A stretch of 64,000 nucleotides of DNA from Paenibacillus ginsengihumi DSM 21568 (GTDB lineage Bacteria; Bacillota; Bacilli; Paenibacillales; NBRC-103111). Location of the stretch: contig NZ_KB905553.1 of NCBI RefSeq assembly GCF_000380965.1, positions 1-64,000 on the forward strand, in the 5' to 3' direction. Below the pieces are notes generated by a model that saw nothing but the letters and a program-made list of their open reading frames with translations, had not been told where the DNA came from and made no database searches. Shown here in pieces: positions 52,693 through 62,804 of this stretch. Position numbers and translations under genes: made by a program. Within the stretch, counting starts at the first letter, position 1. Every line of letters starts with the position of its first letter.

Positions 52693-53382
52693 ATGGAATC
52701 GCTCAATGGAACGTTGCGCGATGTCCCACACGAAGAACGTCCTAGAGAACGCATGATGCAGTATGGGCCTCACGCACTAAGCAACGCGGAACTGCTCGCT
52801 ATTTTGCTTCGGACCGGCACGATCCAGGAATCGGCGGTCCATTTGGCCGCCCGCCTTCTCAAGCAATGCGGCGGACTGCGCGGTCTGGTCGATATGAGTC
52901 TGCACCAACTCACCGAGCTGAAGGGCATCGGCGAGGCCAAGGCGCTGCAAATCCAGGCGGGGATCGAGCTCGGGAGAAGGCTGTCCCGCACCGCGATGAG
53001 CGATGCCGTCGTCATCCGCTCGCCGCACGACGTAGCGGCGCTGCTGTCGGAGGATTTGCGCTACTTGCAGAAAGAGCATTTCGTTTGTCTGTTTCTGAAT
53101 ACGAAGAATCACGTGATCGCGCAGGAAACGCTGTCGATGGGCAGCCTCAACGCTTCGATCGTCCATCCGCGGGAAGTGTTCCGGGCGGCCATCAAGCGCA
53201 GCAGCGCGTCGATCATTTGCGTACATAATCATCCGAGCGGAGATCCGACGCCGAGCCCGGAAGACGTGCAGATCACCGAAAGGCTTGTCCAGGCCGGAGA
53301 AATCGTCGGGATCGAAGTGCTCGATCATGTCATTATCGGAGATCGGCGGTTCGTCTCCTTGAAGGAACACGGATTAATGTAA
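52693..53382 (+). CDS. radC: RadC/YsxA family JAB-domain protein
   Basis: 229 residues with an N-terminal helix-hairpin-helix segment (LTELKGIGEAKALQIQAGIE, about 75-95) and a JAMM/MPN+ domain with the metal motif HNHPSGDPTPSPED near residue 178. The old link to DNA repair is doubtful; the function of this widespread family is still open. Its position between maf and mreB matches B. subtilis. The start follows AAAGAGGGG. Confidence 0.92.
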   Translation: MESLNGTLRDVPHEERPRERMMQYGPHALSNAELLAILLRTGTIQESAVHLAARLLKQCGGLRGLVDMSLHQLTELKGIGEAKALQIQAGIELGRRLSRTAMSDAVVIRSPHDVAALLSEDLRYLQKEHFVCLFLNTKNHVIAQETLSMGSLNASIVHPREVFRAAIKRSSASIICVHNHPSGDPTPSPEDVQITERLVQAGEIVGIEVLDHVIIGDRRFVSLKEHGLM

Positions 53383-53417
53383 TACCATTTGCTATTCTTG
53401 AATGCGACTATTTTTAG

Positions 53418-54485
<1,068 letters not shown>

Positions 54486-54515
54486 GCGTCGGTGCAGGTT
54501 GGGAAGGTGTGAAGC

Positions 54516-55394
54516 GTGAAATTTCTGGGGAACAAACGGCTGCTCATTTTGATGGCCGGCCTGATCTGCTTTATCGTCGTCATGGGGCTTACGTTCGGCA
54601 ACCGGCAGCATATGACCTGGCCGGAAAAATTCGTTAAGGATACGATAGCCTTTACGCAAGGCTTGCTGTACAAACCCGCTGCGTATATAGCGGGTTTCTT
54701 TGAAGACATGCGGTCGATCCGCACGCTGTACGAGGAAAATCAGGTGCTGAAGCAGACGCTGACCCGCTATGCGCGGGATACGACGAAGCTGAACGATCTG
54801 GAAAAGCAGAACAAGCGGCTGCAGGAGGCGCTTGGCTTCACGGAGCGGCAAAAGCAAATGAACAATTACCGCTTCCGCATCGCGGAAGTGATTGCCTACA
54901 ATCCGGATCGGCTCAATCATACGATTCAGATCAATTTGGGCGAGCAGGACGGCATCCGGCCGAATATGGCGGTCATGTCCGTGAAAGGGCTGGTCGGGCG
55001 CGTCGTGCAGGTGTCCTCCTTCTACTCGACCGTGCAGCTGCTCACAGGCATCGACGACACCTCCTTCATGAGCGATTCCGCCGCGCTCGGCTCCAAGGCG
55101 ATTGCCGTGACGGTGAAGGACAAGGAGGAGTCGTTCGGAGTGATCGAGAAGTACGACCCGGAGCAAGCGGCGCTGATCGTTACGAAGATCGACCCGAACG
55201 ATCAGATGGCTGTAGGCGATACGATCATCACCTCGGGAAGGGGCTTGCTGTTCCCGAGCGGCATCGAGATCGGCAAGGTCGTCGAGAAGGAAGTCGGCGA
55301 ATTTGGCATTACGTTCAAGGCAACCGTCGAGCCGTTCGCTTCGTTCAACCATTTGCGCGAAGTGTTCGTCGTCGAAGTGCCGGAGCTGAGGTGA
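54516..55394 (+). CDS. mreC: rod shape-determining protein MreC
   Basis: Extracytoplasmic scaffold of the elongasome. The 292-residue protein has one N-terminal transmembrane helix (about 8-27) and a coiled coil (about 65-115). Two beta-barrel lobes follow, with NLGEQDGIRPNMAVMSVKGLVGRV and ITSGRGLLFPSGIEIGKVVE. Start GTG 54516 follows GGGAAGGTG; 30 bases separate it from mreB. Confidence 0.95.
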   Translation: MKFLGNKRLLILMAGLICFIVVMGLTFGNRQHMTWPEKFVKDTIAFTQGLLYKPAAYIAGFFEDMRSIRTLYEENQVLKQTLTRYARDTTKLNDLEKQNKRLQEALGFTERQKQMNNYRFRIAEVIAYNPDRLNHTIQINLGEQDGIRPNMAVMSVKGLVGRVVQVSSFYSTVQLLTGIDDTSFMSDSAALGSKAIAVTVKDKEESFGVIEKYDPEQAALIVTKIDPNDQMAVGDTIITSGRGLLFPSGIEIGKVVEKEVGEFGITFKATVEPFASFNHLREVFVVEVPELR

Positions 55395-55398
55395 GCCC

Positions 55399-55926
55399 AT
55401 GAATCACAAATGGCTCACGGCACTGCTGTTCGGCTTGTTTTTGCTTGAGGGCACCGTGCTTCAATGGATCATCCCGGCATCGTGGCAAAGCCGGGTCATG
55501 ATCGCTCCCCATTTCGTCCTCGTCGTAGTTCTTTATATCGGCTTGTACGTCAACCGCCATACGGCGCTCGTCTACGGGCTGGCGTTCGGCATGCTTCACG
55601 ATTTCATTTATTATTCGCCCATGCTCGGTCCCGTGTCGTTCAGCATGGGCCTGACCGGTTATTTGGCCGGCCTGCTGCACGGCCGCGTCTATTCGAGCAT
55701 CGTCGTCAGCATGCTGGCCATCGCTGCCGGCAACCTCGCTTTCGAGACGATCATGTACGGGCTTTACCGGCTGTTTCGCGTCTCGCACCTGGACCTAAGC
55801 TGGCTGTTCGTCCATCAGATGCTGCCCAGCATGCTGATCAATCTGCTGTTCGCGCTCGCCGTATACGTCCCCGTGCGCAAGCGGCTGGAAGAGATGCAGG
55901 CCAGCCGGACCGCGACGGAAGAATAA
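55399..55926 (+). CDS. mreD: rod shape-determining protein MreD
   Basis: The 175-residue membrane protein has about five to six hydrophobic helices and the family segment YGLAFGMLHDFIYYSPMLG. It works with MreC and MreB in lateral-wall synthesis. The ATG follows GAGGTGAG, which includes the mreC stop, so translation is probably coupled. Confidence 0.93.
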   Translation: MNHKWLTALLFGLFLLEGTVLQWIIPASWQSRVMIAPHFVLVVVLYIGLYVNRHTALVYGLAFGMLHDFIYYSPMLGPVSFSMGLTGYLAGLLHGRVYSSIVVSMLAIAAGNLAFETIMYGLYRLFRVSHLDLSWLFVHQMLPSMLINLLFALAVYVPVRKRLEEMQASRTATEE

Positions 55927-55997
55927 TTTCTCCTCCCGCCAGCAGGAAATACCCCGGTCCAAGCCGAATTGTATAGGCTTAGGAGGTAGGAGCTTTT

Positions 55998-56642
55998 ATG
56001 TCGGTGGCAAAGCAGCATCGCGTAACGATTAAAGGGGTGAAGGACGGCCTCGTCTTTCTGCTGGACGATTCGTGCGATTTTGACGAAGTGCTGGCAGAGT
56101 TGAAATATAAGCTTGAGAAGACGCACCAGCAAATATTGACCGGACCGATTATTCACGTTCACGTCAAGCTGGGCAAGCGGATCGCATCGGAGGAGGAGCG
56201 GGGGCTCATCCGGGAGATTATCGGCCGGAAGGGCAACCTGCTCATCCAATCGATCGAATCGTACGATCCGCTGCACCAGCGGCCGACTCCGGACAGCTCG
56301 GATGTGAAGCTCGTGCAGGGCATGCTCCGTTCCGGCCAGACGTTAATGCATGAGGGAAGCGTGCTGTTCGTCGGCGACGTCAATCCGGGCGGGACAATAC
56401 TGAGCACGGGCAGCATCTACGTCATGGGAGCGCTGCGCGGGATGGCCCATGCCGGAGTGGACGGCGACGAGAAAGCGATCATCGCGGCTTCTCAGCTCAG
56501 GCCGACGCAGCTGCGCATCGCCGGCGTGATCAGCCGTCCGCCGGACGAGTGGGCGGCAGCGGACAGCTTTATGGAATTCGCCTATATCAAGGACGGACGA
56601 ATGGAAATAGACAAAATTCATCATTTGCACAAGCTCGGTTGA
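55998..56642 (+). CDS. minC: septum site-determining protein MinC
   Basis: Inhibits FtsZ ring assembly away from mid-cell. The 214-residue protein has a variable N-terminal domain (about 1-95) and a C-terminal beta-helix domain with LVQGMLRSGQTLMHEGSVLFVGDVNPGG, IYVMGALRGMAHAG and RIAGVISRPPDEW, the MinD-binding surface. The start follows TAGGAGGTAGG. Confidence 0.95.
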   Translation: MSVAKQHRVTIKGVKDGLVFLLDDSCDFDEVLAELKYKLEKTHQQILTGPIIHVHVKLGKRIASEEERGLIREIIGRKGNLLIQSIESYDPLHQRPTPDSSDVKLVQGMLRSGQTLMHEGSVLFVGDVNPGGTILSTGSIYVMGALRGMAHAGVDGDEKAIIAASQLRPTQLRIAGVISRPPDEWAAADSFMEFAYIKDGRMEIDKIHHLHKLG

Positions 56643-56711
56643 GGGGGACCGCCGGTTGCGCGCCCGTCAGGGCCGACAGTGCACTGCAATCTAGAAGGGA
56701 GCGGGATCGTC

Positions 56712-57509
56712 ATGGGGGAAGCAATCGTCATCACCTCAGGCAAGGGCGGCGTCGGCAAGACGACCACATCGGCCAATATCGGCACAGCGCTGGCGCTGCT
56801 GGGGAAGAAGGTCGTCATGGTCGATACCGACATCGGTCTTCGCAACTTGGACGTAGTGATGGGACTGGAGAACCGGATCATATACGATTTGATCGACGTG
56901 GCGGAAGGCCGCTGCCGGTTGCCGCAAGCACTGGTTAAGGACAAGCGGTTTGAGGAATTGTATATGCTGCCGGCGGCGCAGACGAAGGACAAGCACGCGA
57001 TATCGCCGGATGCGGTGAAGCAGATCGTGACGGAGCTCAAGCAGGATTTCGAATACGTCATTATCGACTGTCCCGCAGGCATTGAGCAAGGATTCAGGAA
57101 CGCCGTGGCCGGCGCCGACAAGGCCATCGTCGTCACGACGCCGGAGAATGCGGCGGTGCGCGACGCCGACCGAATTATCGGCCTGCTCGAGAAGGAGCAG
57201 CACATCGAGCCGGCCAAGCTCGTCATCAATCGGATCCGCCCGGGCATGGTGAAGAAAGGCGAGATGCTGGACATCGACGAAATTTGCTCCGTGCTGGCCA
57301 TCGATCTGCTCGGCGTCGTGCCGGACGACGAATATGTGATCAAGGCGGCCAACTCCGGCGAGCCGACCGTGATGAATCCGAACTCGCGGGCGGCGGTCGC
57401 CTACCGCAATATCGCCAGGCGCATGCTGGGCGATTCGGTGCCGCTCATGCCTCTGGAAGAAAAGGCGGGATTGCTTGGCCGAATGAAGAAGTTTCTCGGG
57501 ATAGGATGA
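56712..57509 (+). CDS. minD: septum site-determining protein MinD
   Basis: Membrane-associated ATPase that recruits MinC. The start is ATG 56712 after AAGGGAG; a longer frame from 56679 is unlikely. The 265-residue protein has the deviant Walker A GKGGVGKTT near residue 10 with the signature first Lys. DIGLRNLDVVMGLENR is also present, as is a C-terminal amphipathic membrane-targeting helix (AGLLGRMKKFLGIG). Confidence 0.97.
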   Translation: MGEAIVITSGKGGVGKTTTSANIGTALALLGKKVVMVDTDIGLRNLDVVMGLENRIIYDLIDVAEGRCRLPQALVKDKRFEELYMLPAAQTKDKHAISPDAVKQIVTELKQDFEYVIIDCPAGIEQGFRNAVAGADKAIVVTTPENAAVRDADRIIGLLEKEQHIEPAKLVINRIRPGMVKKGEMLDIDEICSVLAIDLLGVVPDDEYVIKAANSGEPTVMNPNSRAAVAYRNIARRMLGDSVPLMPLEEKAGLLGRMKKFLGIG

Positions 57510-57516
57510 TATCAGC

Positions 57517-58671
57517 GTGCTGCAAAAATTTAAAAAAGTCGATATCTCTATTGTCCTGATCCTGCTCGCATTGCTCACGGCCAGCATCTTTCTCGTATAC
57601 AGCGCGACCTATAACGATCAGAAGATCGACATCGAGATCAAAAAAATGCTGATCATCAGCGTGGTGTCGCTTGTCGCCTTCCTGTTTGTATCCATGATCG
57701 ATTATCGCGAGCTCATTAAGCTGTCCCCGTATTTATACGGATTCGGGGTGCTGCTGCTTGTTGCCGTATATTTCTTTGGCGTCGAAAAAAACGGCGCCAA
57801 GGGCTGGTTTAAACTCCCGTTCGGAGGGCTCGACTTCCAGCCGGTAGAGCTTGTGAAGCTTATTCTGATCGTGGCGCTGGCCGCTTTCATGGCCCGCCGG
57901 GACGGGGAGAAGCTGACGCTGGTGCGCGACGTCATTCCGATCGGCGCCATGGCGCTGCTTCCCTTTGGGCTGGTCGCCATTCAGCCCGATTTGGGCAACG
58001 CCCTGATTTTGCTGGCGATCGTCATCGGCATGTTCTGGATCGGCAACATTCGAATCAGCTATGTATTGATTGGTCTTGCGGTGGCGGCGGGCGGGCTGTA
58101 TCTGTTCGTCTTCCTGTTCAAAAACTATCACGATGCGCTGGTCGGTTTTTTCGAAGCGTTGAATGTTCCCGGGCACTGGTTGGACCGGCTCAATACGTAC
58201 ATCAACCCCGAGACGGCGACCCGAGACGATAAGTGGCAGGTGGAAAATTCGATGCGGGCGATCGGCTCCGGCGGGCTGCTCGGGGAGAAGTATTTGCAGG
58301 GGACGTCTGTGCAGAGCAGCTTCATTCCGTTCGCCTATTCCGATTCGATCTTCGTCGTGGTCGGCGAAGAGTTCGGGTTTGTCGGGGCTTCCTCCCTGCT
58401 GCTGCTTTATTTCGTGCTCATTTACCGCATGATTCTGATTGCCATCAACAGCAATATGCTGAGCGGATCGTACATCATCATCGGCATCGTATCGATGCTG
58501 GTGTTTCAAATTTTCGAGAACGTCGGCATGATGATCGGCATTATGCCGCTGACCGGCATTACGCTGCCCTTCATAAGCTACGGAGGAAGCTCGCTGCTCA
58601 TCAATATGATGGCGATGGGGCTTGTCATGAGCATCAAGCTGCATAACGACAAGCCGATCGAAGAAATATAG
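57517..58671 (+). CDS. rodA: RodA-type SEDS peptidoglycan polymerase
   Basis: SEDS glycosyltransferase that polymerises lipid II during elongation. The 384-residue protein has about ten transmembrane helices. Signature segments include QPDLGNALILLAI, the catalytic-Asp region near this helix, and GITLPFISYGGSSLLINM at the C-terminus. A GTG start overlaps no gene but follows minD by 7 bases, indicating one operon. FtsW and SpoVE are paralogues; the mre-min neighbourhood favours the RodA assignment, not proof of it. Confidence 0.88.
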   Translation: MLQKFKKVDISIVLILLALLTASIFLVYSATYNDQKIDIEIKKMLIISVVSLVAFLFVSMIDYRELIKLSPYLYGFGVLLLVAVYFFGVEKNGAKGWFKLPFGGLDFQPVELVKLILIVALAAFMARRDGEKLTLVRDVIPIGAMALLPFGLVAIQPDLGNALILLAIVIGMFWIGNIRISYVLIGLAVAAGGLYLFVFLFKNYHDALVGFFEALNVPGHWLDRLNTYINPETATRDDKWQVENSMRAIGSGGLLGEKYLQGTSVQSSFIPFAYSDSIFVVVGEEFGFVGASSLLLLYFVLIYRMILIAINSNMLSGSYIIIGIVSMLVFQIFENVGMMIGIMPLTGITLPFISYGGSSLLINMMAMGLVMSIKLHNDKPIEEI

Positions 58672-58732
58672 CTGCTTTATCAGCTTCTGCTTGATCAAGT
58701 CCGCTCCGACGGGGGTGGATAGGCAGCAGGCG

Positions 58733-58756
58733 AACCGGCCTTTTGGCCGGTTTTTT
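58733..58756 (+). terminator. terminator after rodA
   Basis: AACCGGCC and GGCCGGTT form a perfect 8-base stem with loop TTTT, followed by a T tract. Confidence 0.88.
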
Positions 58757-58779
58757 GCTTTGGCGTTGAGCGAAAACAG

Positions 58780-58808
58780 GGATGTTTTGCAAGACAAGCT
58801 CATAGGAT
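58780..58808 (+). promoter_or_regulatory. possible sigma-E promoter of spoIVFA-spoIVFB
   Basis: GGATGTT (58780-58786), a 14-base spacer and CATAGGAT (58801-58808) resemble the mother-cell sigma-E pattern. It lies between the rodA terminator and the spoIVFA start. The spoIVF operon of B. subtilis is sigma-E controlled. Confidence 0.4.
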
Positions 58809-58897
58809 GAATTATACAAGCTGTGCCGCCAAGGTTAGGGCCGCTTCGCGGCTGTTCATACCGATCGAGCGACGCCGATGGGGAGGGAAGGAACCGA

Positions 58898-59785
58898 ATG
58901 CAGACGAAACATAACGTGCGCCAGCGGAGAATGCAAAAGCTCAAGCGGCTGCAGGATGGCCGGGAAACGCCGCATGCCGCGTCCTGGCCGCGGGATACAT
59001 ACAGCGAGCGCGAGGCGTACCGCACCGTATATCCGGCGGAATCGGATTGGCGGGAGGCGCCGGAAGCCCAGGCTGCGGACCCCGAGCAGGAGTGGAACCG
59101 CAAATGGGAGCGCGATCTGCAGCGTTACCGCACGGAGGGGCGGGGCTTCGGCGGAACGTCCGGAGGGCCGGGCCCCGGCTTCAGCCGCTTCCGCGCTCAT
59201 CTGCTCATCAGCGGCCTGCTGTATGCCTCGATCTGGGGCTTGTTTCAGTTGGATCATCCTTGGGCGGAGCAAGGGCGGGATTGGGTGAACTCCGCGCTGA
59301 CCGAGCCGTTCGATACCGGGAAGCTGGCGGCTTGGTATGAGAAGCGGTTCGGGGGCGCGCCGTCGTTCCTGCCGGCATTGGACCCGCTGCGGCACCAGGA
59401 GGCGGAGAAGGTGAACGCCGCAAGCAAGCATTATTTTGTCCCGCTGGAAGGCCGGCTGATCGCGCCCTTCACGCCGGATGCCGGCGGCGTCCGCATCGAG
59501 GCGGAGGCCGGAATGCCGGTATTTGCCATGGATACGGGGCGCGTCGTCTATGCGGGAGATAACGGGCAGACGGGCTTCACGGTCGTCATTCAGCATGCGG
59601 ACGGCATCAGATCGGTATACGGGCATTTGGACAAGGCCAATGTGCAGCCGAACGATTGGATCAAAGGAGGGGAGACCGTCGGCACGGTAGCCAAGCAGCC
59701 GCCGCCATCGGACGATTGGCTTTATTTTGCGGTTTCCAAGGACGGCGCGGCCGTCGATCCGGCGGACGTGGTTTCGTTTGATTAA
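58898..59785 (+). CDS. spoIVFA: SpoIVFA-like stage IV sporulation protein (degenerate LytM domain)
   Basis: SpoIVFA holds the intramembrane protease SpoIVFB inactive in the forespore outer membrane until signalled. The start is ATG 58898 after GGAGGGAAGG. The 295-residue protein has a long basic N-terminal region and one transmembrane helix (about 110-130). A C-terminal M23/LytM-like domain (about 185-290) lacks the first metal His (RIEAEAG in its place) and the final HxH (LYFAVSKDG), so it should not cleave wall. It overlaps spoIVFB, the conserved partner. Confidence 0.88.
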   Translation: MQTKHNVRQRRMQKLKRLQDGRETPHAASWPRDTYSEREAYRTVYPAESDWREAPEAQAADPEQEWNRKWERDLQRYRTEGRGFGGTSGGPGPGFSRFRAHLLISGLLYASIWGLFQLDHPWAEQGRDWVNSALTEPFDTGKLAAWYEKRFGGAPSFLPALDPLRHQEAEKVNAASKHYFVPLEGRLIAPFTPDAGGVRIEAEAGMPVFAMDTGRVVYAGDNGQTGFTVVIQHADGIRSVYGHLDKANVQPNDWIKGGETVGTVAKQPPPSDDWLYFAVSKDGAAVDPADVVSFD

Positions 59786-60674
59786 GCAGGCATGGGACCG
59801 CTGGTTCGGCGTTCGCGTTCGCATCCATCCGTTATTTTCTGTCATCCTGCTCTTGTCCGCCATAACCGGGTATTTCATCGAAATCGTGACGCTGTTCGGC
59901 GTCGTGCTGATCCATGAGCTCGGACATGCGGCGGCGGCCAAAGGCTTTGGCTGGCGGCTGAAGGAGGTGCAGCTGCTGCCTTTTGGCGGCGTAGCGGTGA
60001 CCGAGGAGTCGGGCAGCGTGCCGCTGTGGCAGGAGGTTGTCGTCGTGCTGGCCGGGCCGCTGCAAAATGTGTGGCTGCTTATGCTCGGCTGGGCGGCCGC
60101 TTCGCTCGGGCTGCTGCCCGAGGCGTGGGGCAGCTACTTTGTGCAAGCGAATCTGCTGATCGCGCTGTTCAACCTGCTGCCGATCCTGCCGCTGGATGGA
60201 GGGAAGCTGCTGCAGGCGGCCCTCTGCTTGCGGCTTCCGTATAAGACGGCGATGCGCTGCTCCCTGGTGATCAGCCTGGCGGCCGGTTCGCTCATGACGC
60301 TGGCGGCATGCCTTAATTTGCTCGCCGGGCAAGGCGGGATTCAGCTCAACTGGCTGCTGATCGGCCTGTTCCTGCTGGCAGTGAACGGGTCCGATCTGAG
60401 AAGGCTGCCGTATTATTTTATGCGTTTTCTCGTTCATCGCGAAACGGTCTGGCGGCGCCTTGCCGGGCGCGGCGCGCTGGCCTGGCCGATCGTCGTCGGA
60501 GGCCGCCGGAGCGTCTCGGACATCGTCAAGCTGTTCATGCGCGATAAGCTTCACCTCGTGTACGTGGTGGATGAACAGGGGCGAATCTGCAAGGTCATGC
60601 CGGAAACAAGGCTGATCGACCATTATTTCGACGAGACGAAAAGGAGTTTGCCCTTGTCCGAGCTTTTCCCCTGA
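59778..60674 (+). CDS. spoIVFB: SpoIVFB-like intramembrane metalloprotease
   Basis: Site-2 protease that in Bacillus cleaves pro-sigma-K. The likely start is TTG 59778, overlapping the spoIVFA stop; it gives MIKQAWDRWFGVRVRIHP and 298 residues, close to the 288 of B. subtilis. The zinc motif is His46-Glu47-x-x-His50 (LIHELGH), and the third ligand lies in ILPLDGGKLL. About six transmembrane helices precede a C-terminal CBS-like domain (about 230-290). Confidence 0.92.
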   Translation: MIKQAWDRWFGVRVRIHPLFSVILLLSAITGYFIEIVTLFGVVLIHELGHAAAAKGFGWRLKEVQLLPFGGVAVTEESGSVPLWQEVVVVLAGPLQNVWLLMLGWAAASLGLLPEAWGSYFVQANLLIALFNLLPILPLDGGKLLQAALCLRLPYKTAMRCSLVISLAAGSLMTLAACLNLLAGQGGIQLNWLLIGLFLLAVNGSDLRRLPYYFMRFLVHRETVWRRLAGRGALAWPIVVGGRRSVSDIVKLFMRDKLHLVYVVDEQGRICKVMPETRLIDHYFDETKRSLPLSELFP

Positions 60675-60688
60675 TTGTATGGTACAAT
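60672..60688 (+). promoter_or_regulatory. candidate promoter of rng
   Basis: TACAAT (60683-60688) with an upstream TGG extension lies 19 bases before the rng start, inside or just past the end of spoIVFB. The -35 is poor. Confidence 0.4.
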
Positions 60689-60707
60689 AAGGCCGAGGTG
60701 TTGCACG

Positions 60708-61949
60708 ATGAAGCGCATACTGGTCCAATGCAGCGGAGGACAGACCCAGGTAGCCGTCACCGAAGACGGCAGATTAGTGGAGTATTATCAGGAAAGCCGC
60801 GACCGCAGCCAGCTGGCCGGAAACATCTATATCGGGCGGGTAGTCCGCGTGCTGCAGGGGATGCAGGCCGCGTTTGTGGATATCGGTTTGGATAAGAACG
60901 TATTTCTATATATTGACGATCTGCTGCCCGCTCATTTGGAAAAGCAGCCGAAAGAGAAGCCGCCAATTCACGACCTTGTGAAGGTCGGACAGCAGCTGAT
61001 GGTGCAGGTGGTGAAAGAACCGGTCGGAAGCAAGGGCGCCCGGGTAACGACGCATTATTCGATTCCCGGGCGCTTTGGCGTCTATATGCCCTATGCCGGA
61101 TATGTCGCCGTATCCCGCAAAATCGACGGGACGGCCGAACGGGAACGGCTCAAGAGGGCGGCGGAGCGAAATTTGAAGCCGGAGGAAGGCTTTATTGTAA
61201 GGACGGCCGCTAGCGGGGCGGCGGAGGAGGCGATCGTCGCCGATCTGAACGAGCTGCGCAGCAGGTGGCGGCAGCTGGAGGAGGAAGCGAGGCGGAGCGG
61301 CGAAGTCCCGCGCAAAGTATATTCGGACCTGGATCTGCTGCCTCGCCTCATACGTGATCTGTTCAGGGACGATGTAGACGAGCTGTTGGTGGACAAGCCG
61401 GATGCGCACGCGGAAATATGCTCTTACGTCCGTTCCGGCTCTTCCGGGCTGGCGGCCCGGGTGCGGCTGTCGCAGGAGCCTTCCCTGTTCGATGCCCATC
61501 AGATCATGCAGCAGCTGGAGCAGGGGATGAAGCGGAAAATTTGGCTGGACAACGGGGCTTATCTGATCATCGACCGGACGGAAGCGCTGACCGTGATCGA
61601 CGTCAACACCGGCAAGTATACCGGATCGGTGGGGCTGGACAGCACCGCCTTCGATACGAATATGGCGGCGGCCCGCGAGATTGCCAGACTGCTTAGGCTG
61701 AGGGATATCGGCGGCCTGATCATTATCGATTTTATCGATATGGAAGCGGAACGCTACCGCCAGCAGGTGCTGGAGGAGCTGACCCGGGAAACGCGCAAAG
61801 ACCGGACAAAAACGTTCGTTGTCGGCTGGACCAAGCTCGGGCTGGTGGAGATGACCCGCAAAAAGGTGCGCGACAGCCAGGAAGCCGCCGCCGCGAAGCT
61901 GTGTCCCGTATGCGGCGGCAGCGGTTGGATTTTTGGCGACAGAGAATGA
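60708..61949 (+). CDS. rng: ribonuclease G/E family endoribonuclease
   Basis: The start is ATG 60708 after GAGGTG. The 413-residue protein has an S1-like domain (NIYIGRVVRVLQGMQAAFVDIG, about 35-110). The RNase E/G catalytic domain has its acidic metal residues in LTVIDVNTGKYTG and GGLIIIDFIDM. The zinc-link-type CPVCGGSGW is at the C-terminus. It is shorter than E. coli RNase G (489). B. subtilis relies on RNase Y and J and has no gene here, so the presence of rng is a difference of this lineage. Confidence 0.92.
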   Translation: MKRILVQCSGGQTQVAVTEDGRLVEYYQESRDRSQLAGNIYIGRVVRVLQGMQAAFVDIGLDKNVFLYIDDLLPAHLEKQPKEKPPIHDLVKVGQQLMVQVVKEPVGSKGARVTTHYSIPGRFGVYMPYAGYVAVSRKIDGTAERERLKRAAERNLKPEEGFIVRTAASGAAEEAIVADLNELRSRWRQLEEEARRSGEVPRKVYSDLDLLPRLIRDLFRDDVDELLVDKPDAHAEICSYVRSGSSGLAARVRLSQEPSLFDAHQIMQQLEQGMKRKIWLDNGAYLIIDRTEALTVIDVNTGKYTGSVGLDSTAFDTNMAAAREIARLLRLRDIGGLIIIDFIDMEAERYRQQVLEELTRETRKDRTKTFVVGWTKLGLVEMTRKKVRDSQEAAAAKLCPVCGGSGWIFGDRE

Positions 61950-61984
61950 CGGTTACCGGTTCGCAGCAGGTCTAAAAAAGAGGT

Positions 61985-62128
61985 TGCAACAGGCTAATGA
62001 ATTATGATAATATATTCGAGTGTGTTGCTATGCATGCTGTAACCGCGCGAAGCGGGTTTTTAAGCGTCTGCAGCCGCTAGGCGGCAGGCCACCTGGCTCT
62101 TAGGCGAGTCTGAGACATGGGAGGTGCA
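61985..62128 (+). ncRNA. L21 leader (rplU 5' regulatory RNA)
   Basis: The long leader between rng and rplU contains stem-forming arms, including CCGCGCGAAGCGGG near 62042 and CAGCCGCTAGGCGGC near 62071. GGCTCTTAGGCGAGTC and then GGGAGGTG lie beside the start codon. It matches the position and general form of the Firmicute L21 leader, thought to mediate feedback by ribosomal protein L21. No classical terminator is visible. Confidence 0.7.
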
Positions 62129-62132
62129 ACGA

Positions 62133-62444
62133 ATGTACGCAATTATCGAAACTGGCGGGAAGCAATACAAGGTTCAACAAGGCGACGTGCTCTTTATCGA
62201 GAAGCTGGATGCTAGCGAAGGCGACGCCGTTACGTTTGACCGGGTGCTTGCCGTATCCAAGGACGGCAGCCTGACGCTGGGCGCTCCGCTCGTGGAAGGT
62301 GCGAAGGTTTCCGCGAAAGTAGAAAAACACGTCAAAGGCGAGAAAATCATCGTTTACAAGTATAAAGCGAAGAAAAATTATCGCCGCAAGCAAGGCCATC
62401 GTCAGCCGTATACCAAAGTCGTGATCGAAAGCATCCAGGCTTAA
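62133..62444 (+). CDS. rplU: 50S ribosomal protein L21
   Basis: The start is ATG 62133 ([18 protein letters not shown]) after GGGAGGTG. The 103-residue protein binds 23S rRNA near L20. The basic C-terminal stretch [17 protein letters not shown] is the family signature. It is the first gene of rplU-prp-rpmA, an order conserved across Firmicutes. Confidence 0.97.
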   Translation: MYAIIETGGKQYKVQQGDVLFIEKLDASEGDAVTFDRVLAVSKDGSLTLGAPLVEGAKVSAKVEKHVKGEKIIVYKYKAKKNYRRKQGHRQPYTKVVIESIQA

Positions 62445-62455
62445 GGTGTGGTTGA

Positions 62456-62785
62456 ATGATTAACGTAACGATCCGCCGCGGACAAGACGGCAAGATCGAA
62501 CGGTTCCGCGTGGAAGGCCATGCGTATTACGACGACCCGGGCAAAGACATCGTCTGCGCCGGCGTTTCGGCCGTAACCGTGGGCACCGTCAACGCCATCG
62601 AGGCGCTGCTCGGACTGGAGCTGAAGACGCGAGTCGAGAACGGCTTTCTTCAGGCGGACATTCCTTCCGGCAACCTCGATCCGGATGGCAAGGTGCAGCT
62701 TCTGCTCGAATCGATGGTCGTTATGCTGCAATCGATCGAACAATCGTATGGTGCATATATAGCCATTTCCAACACACATCAATGA
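62456..62785 (+). CDS. prp: ribosomal-processing cysteine protease Prp
   Basis: Removes the N-terminal extension of L27 before ribosome assembly. The 109-residue protein has the catalytic His22 (EGHAYY) and Cys34 (DIVCAGVSAV), as in YsxB/Prp. It lies between rplU and rpmA, and the rpmA product here carries the matching cleavable extension, so enzyme and substrate are neighbours. Confidence 0.95.
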   Translation: MINVTIRRGQDGKIERFRVEGHAYYDDPGKDIVCAGVSAVTVGTVNAIEALLGLELKTRVENGFLQADIPSGNLDPDGKVQLLLESMVVMLQSIEQSYGAYIAISNTHQ

Positions 62786-62804
62786 ATAAAGGAGGTAGAC
62801 TGGC

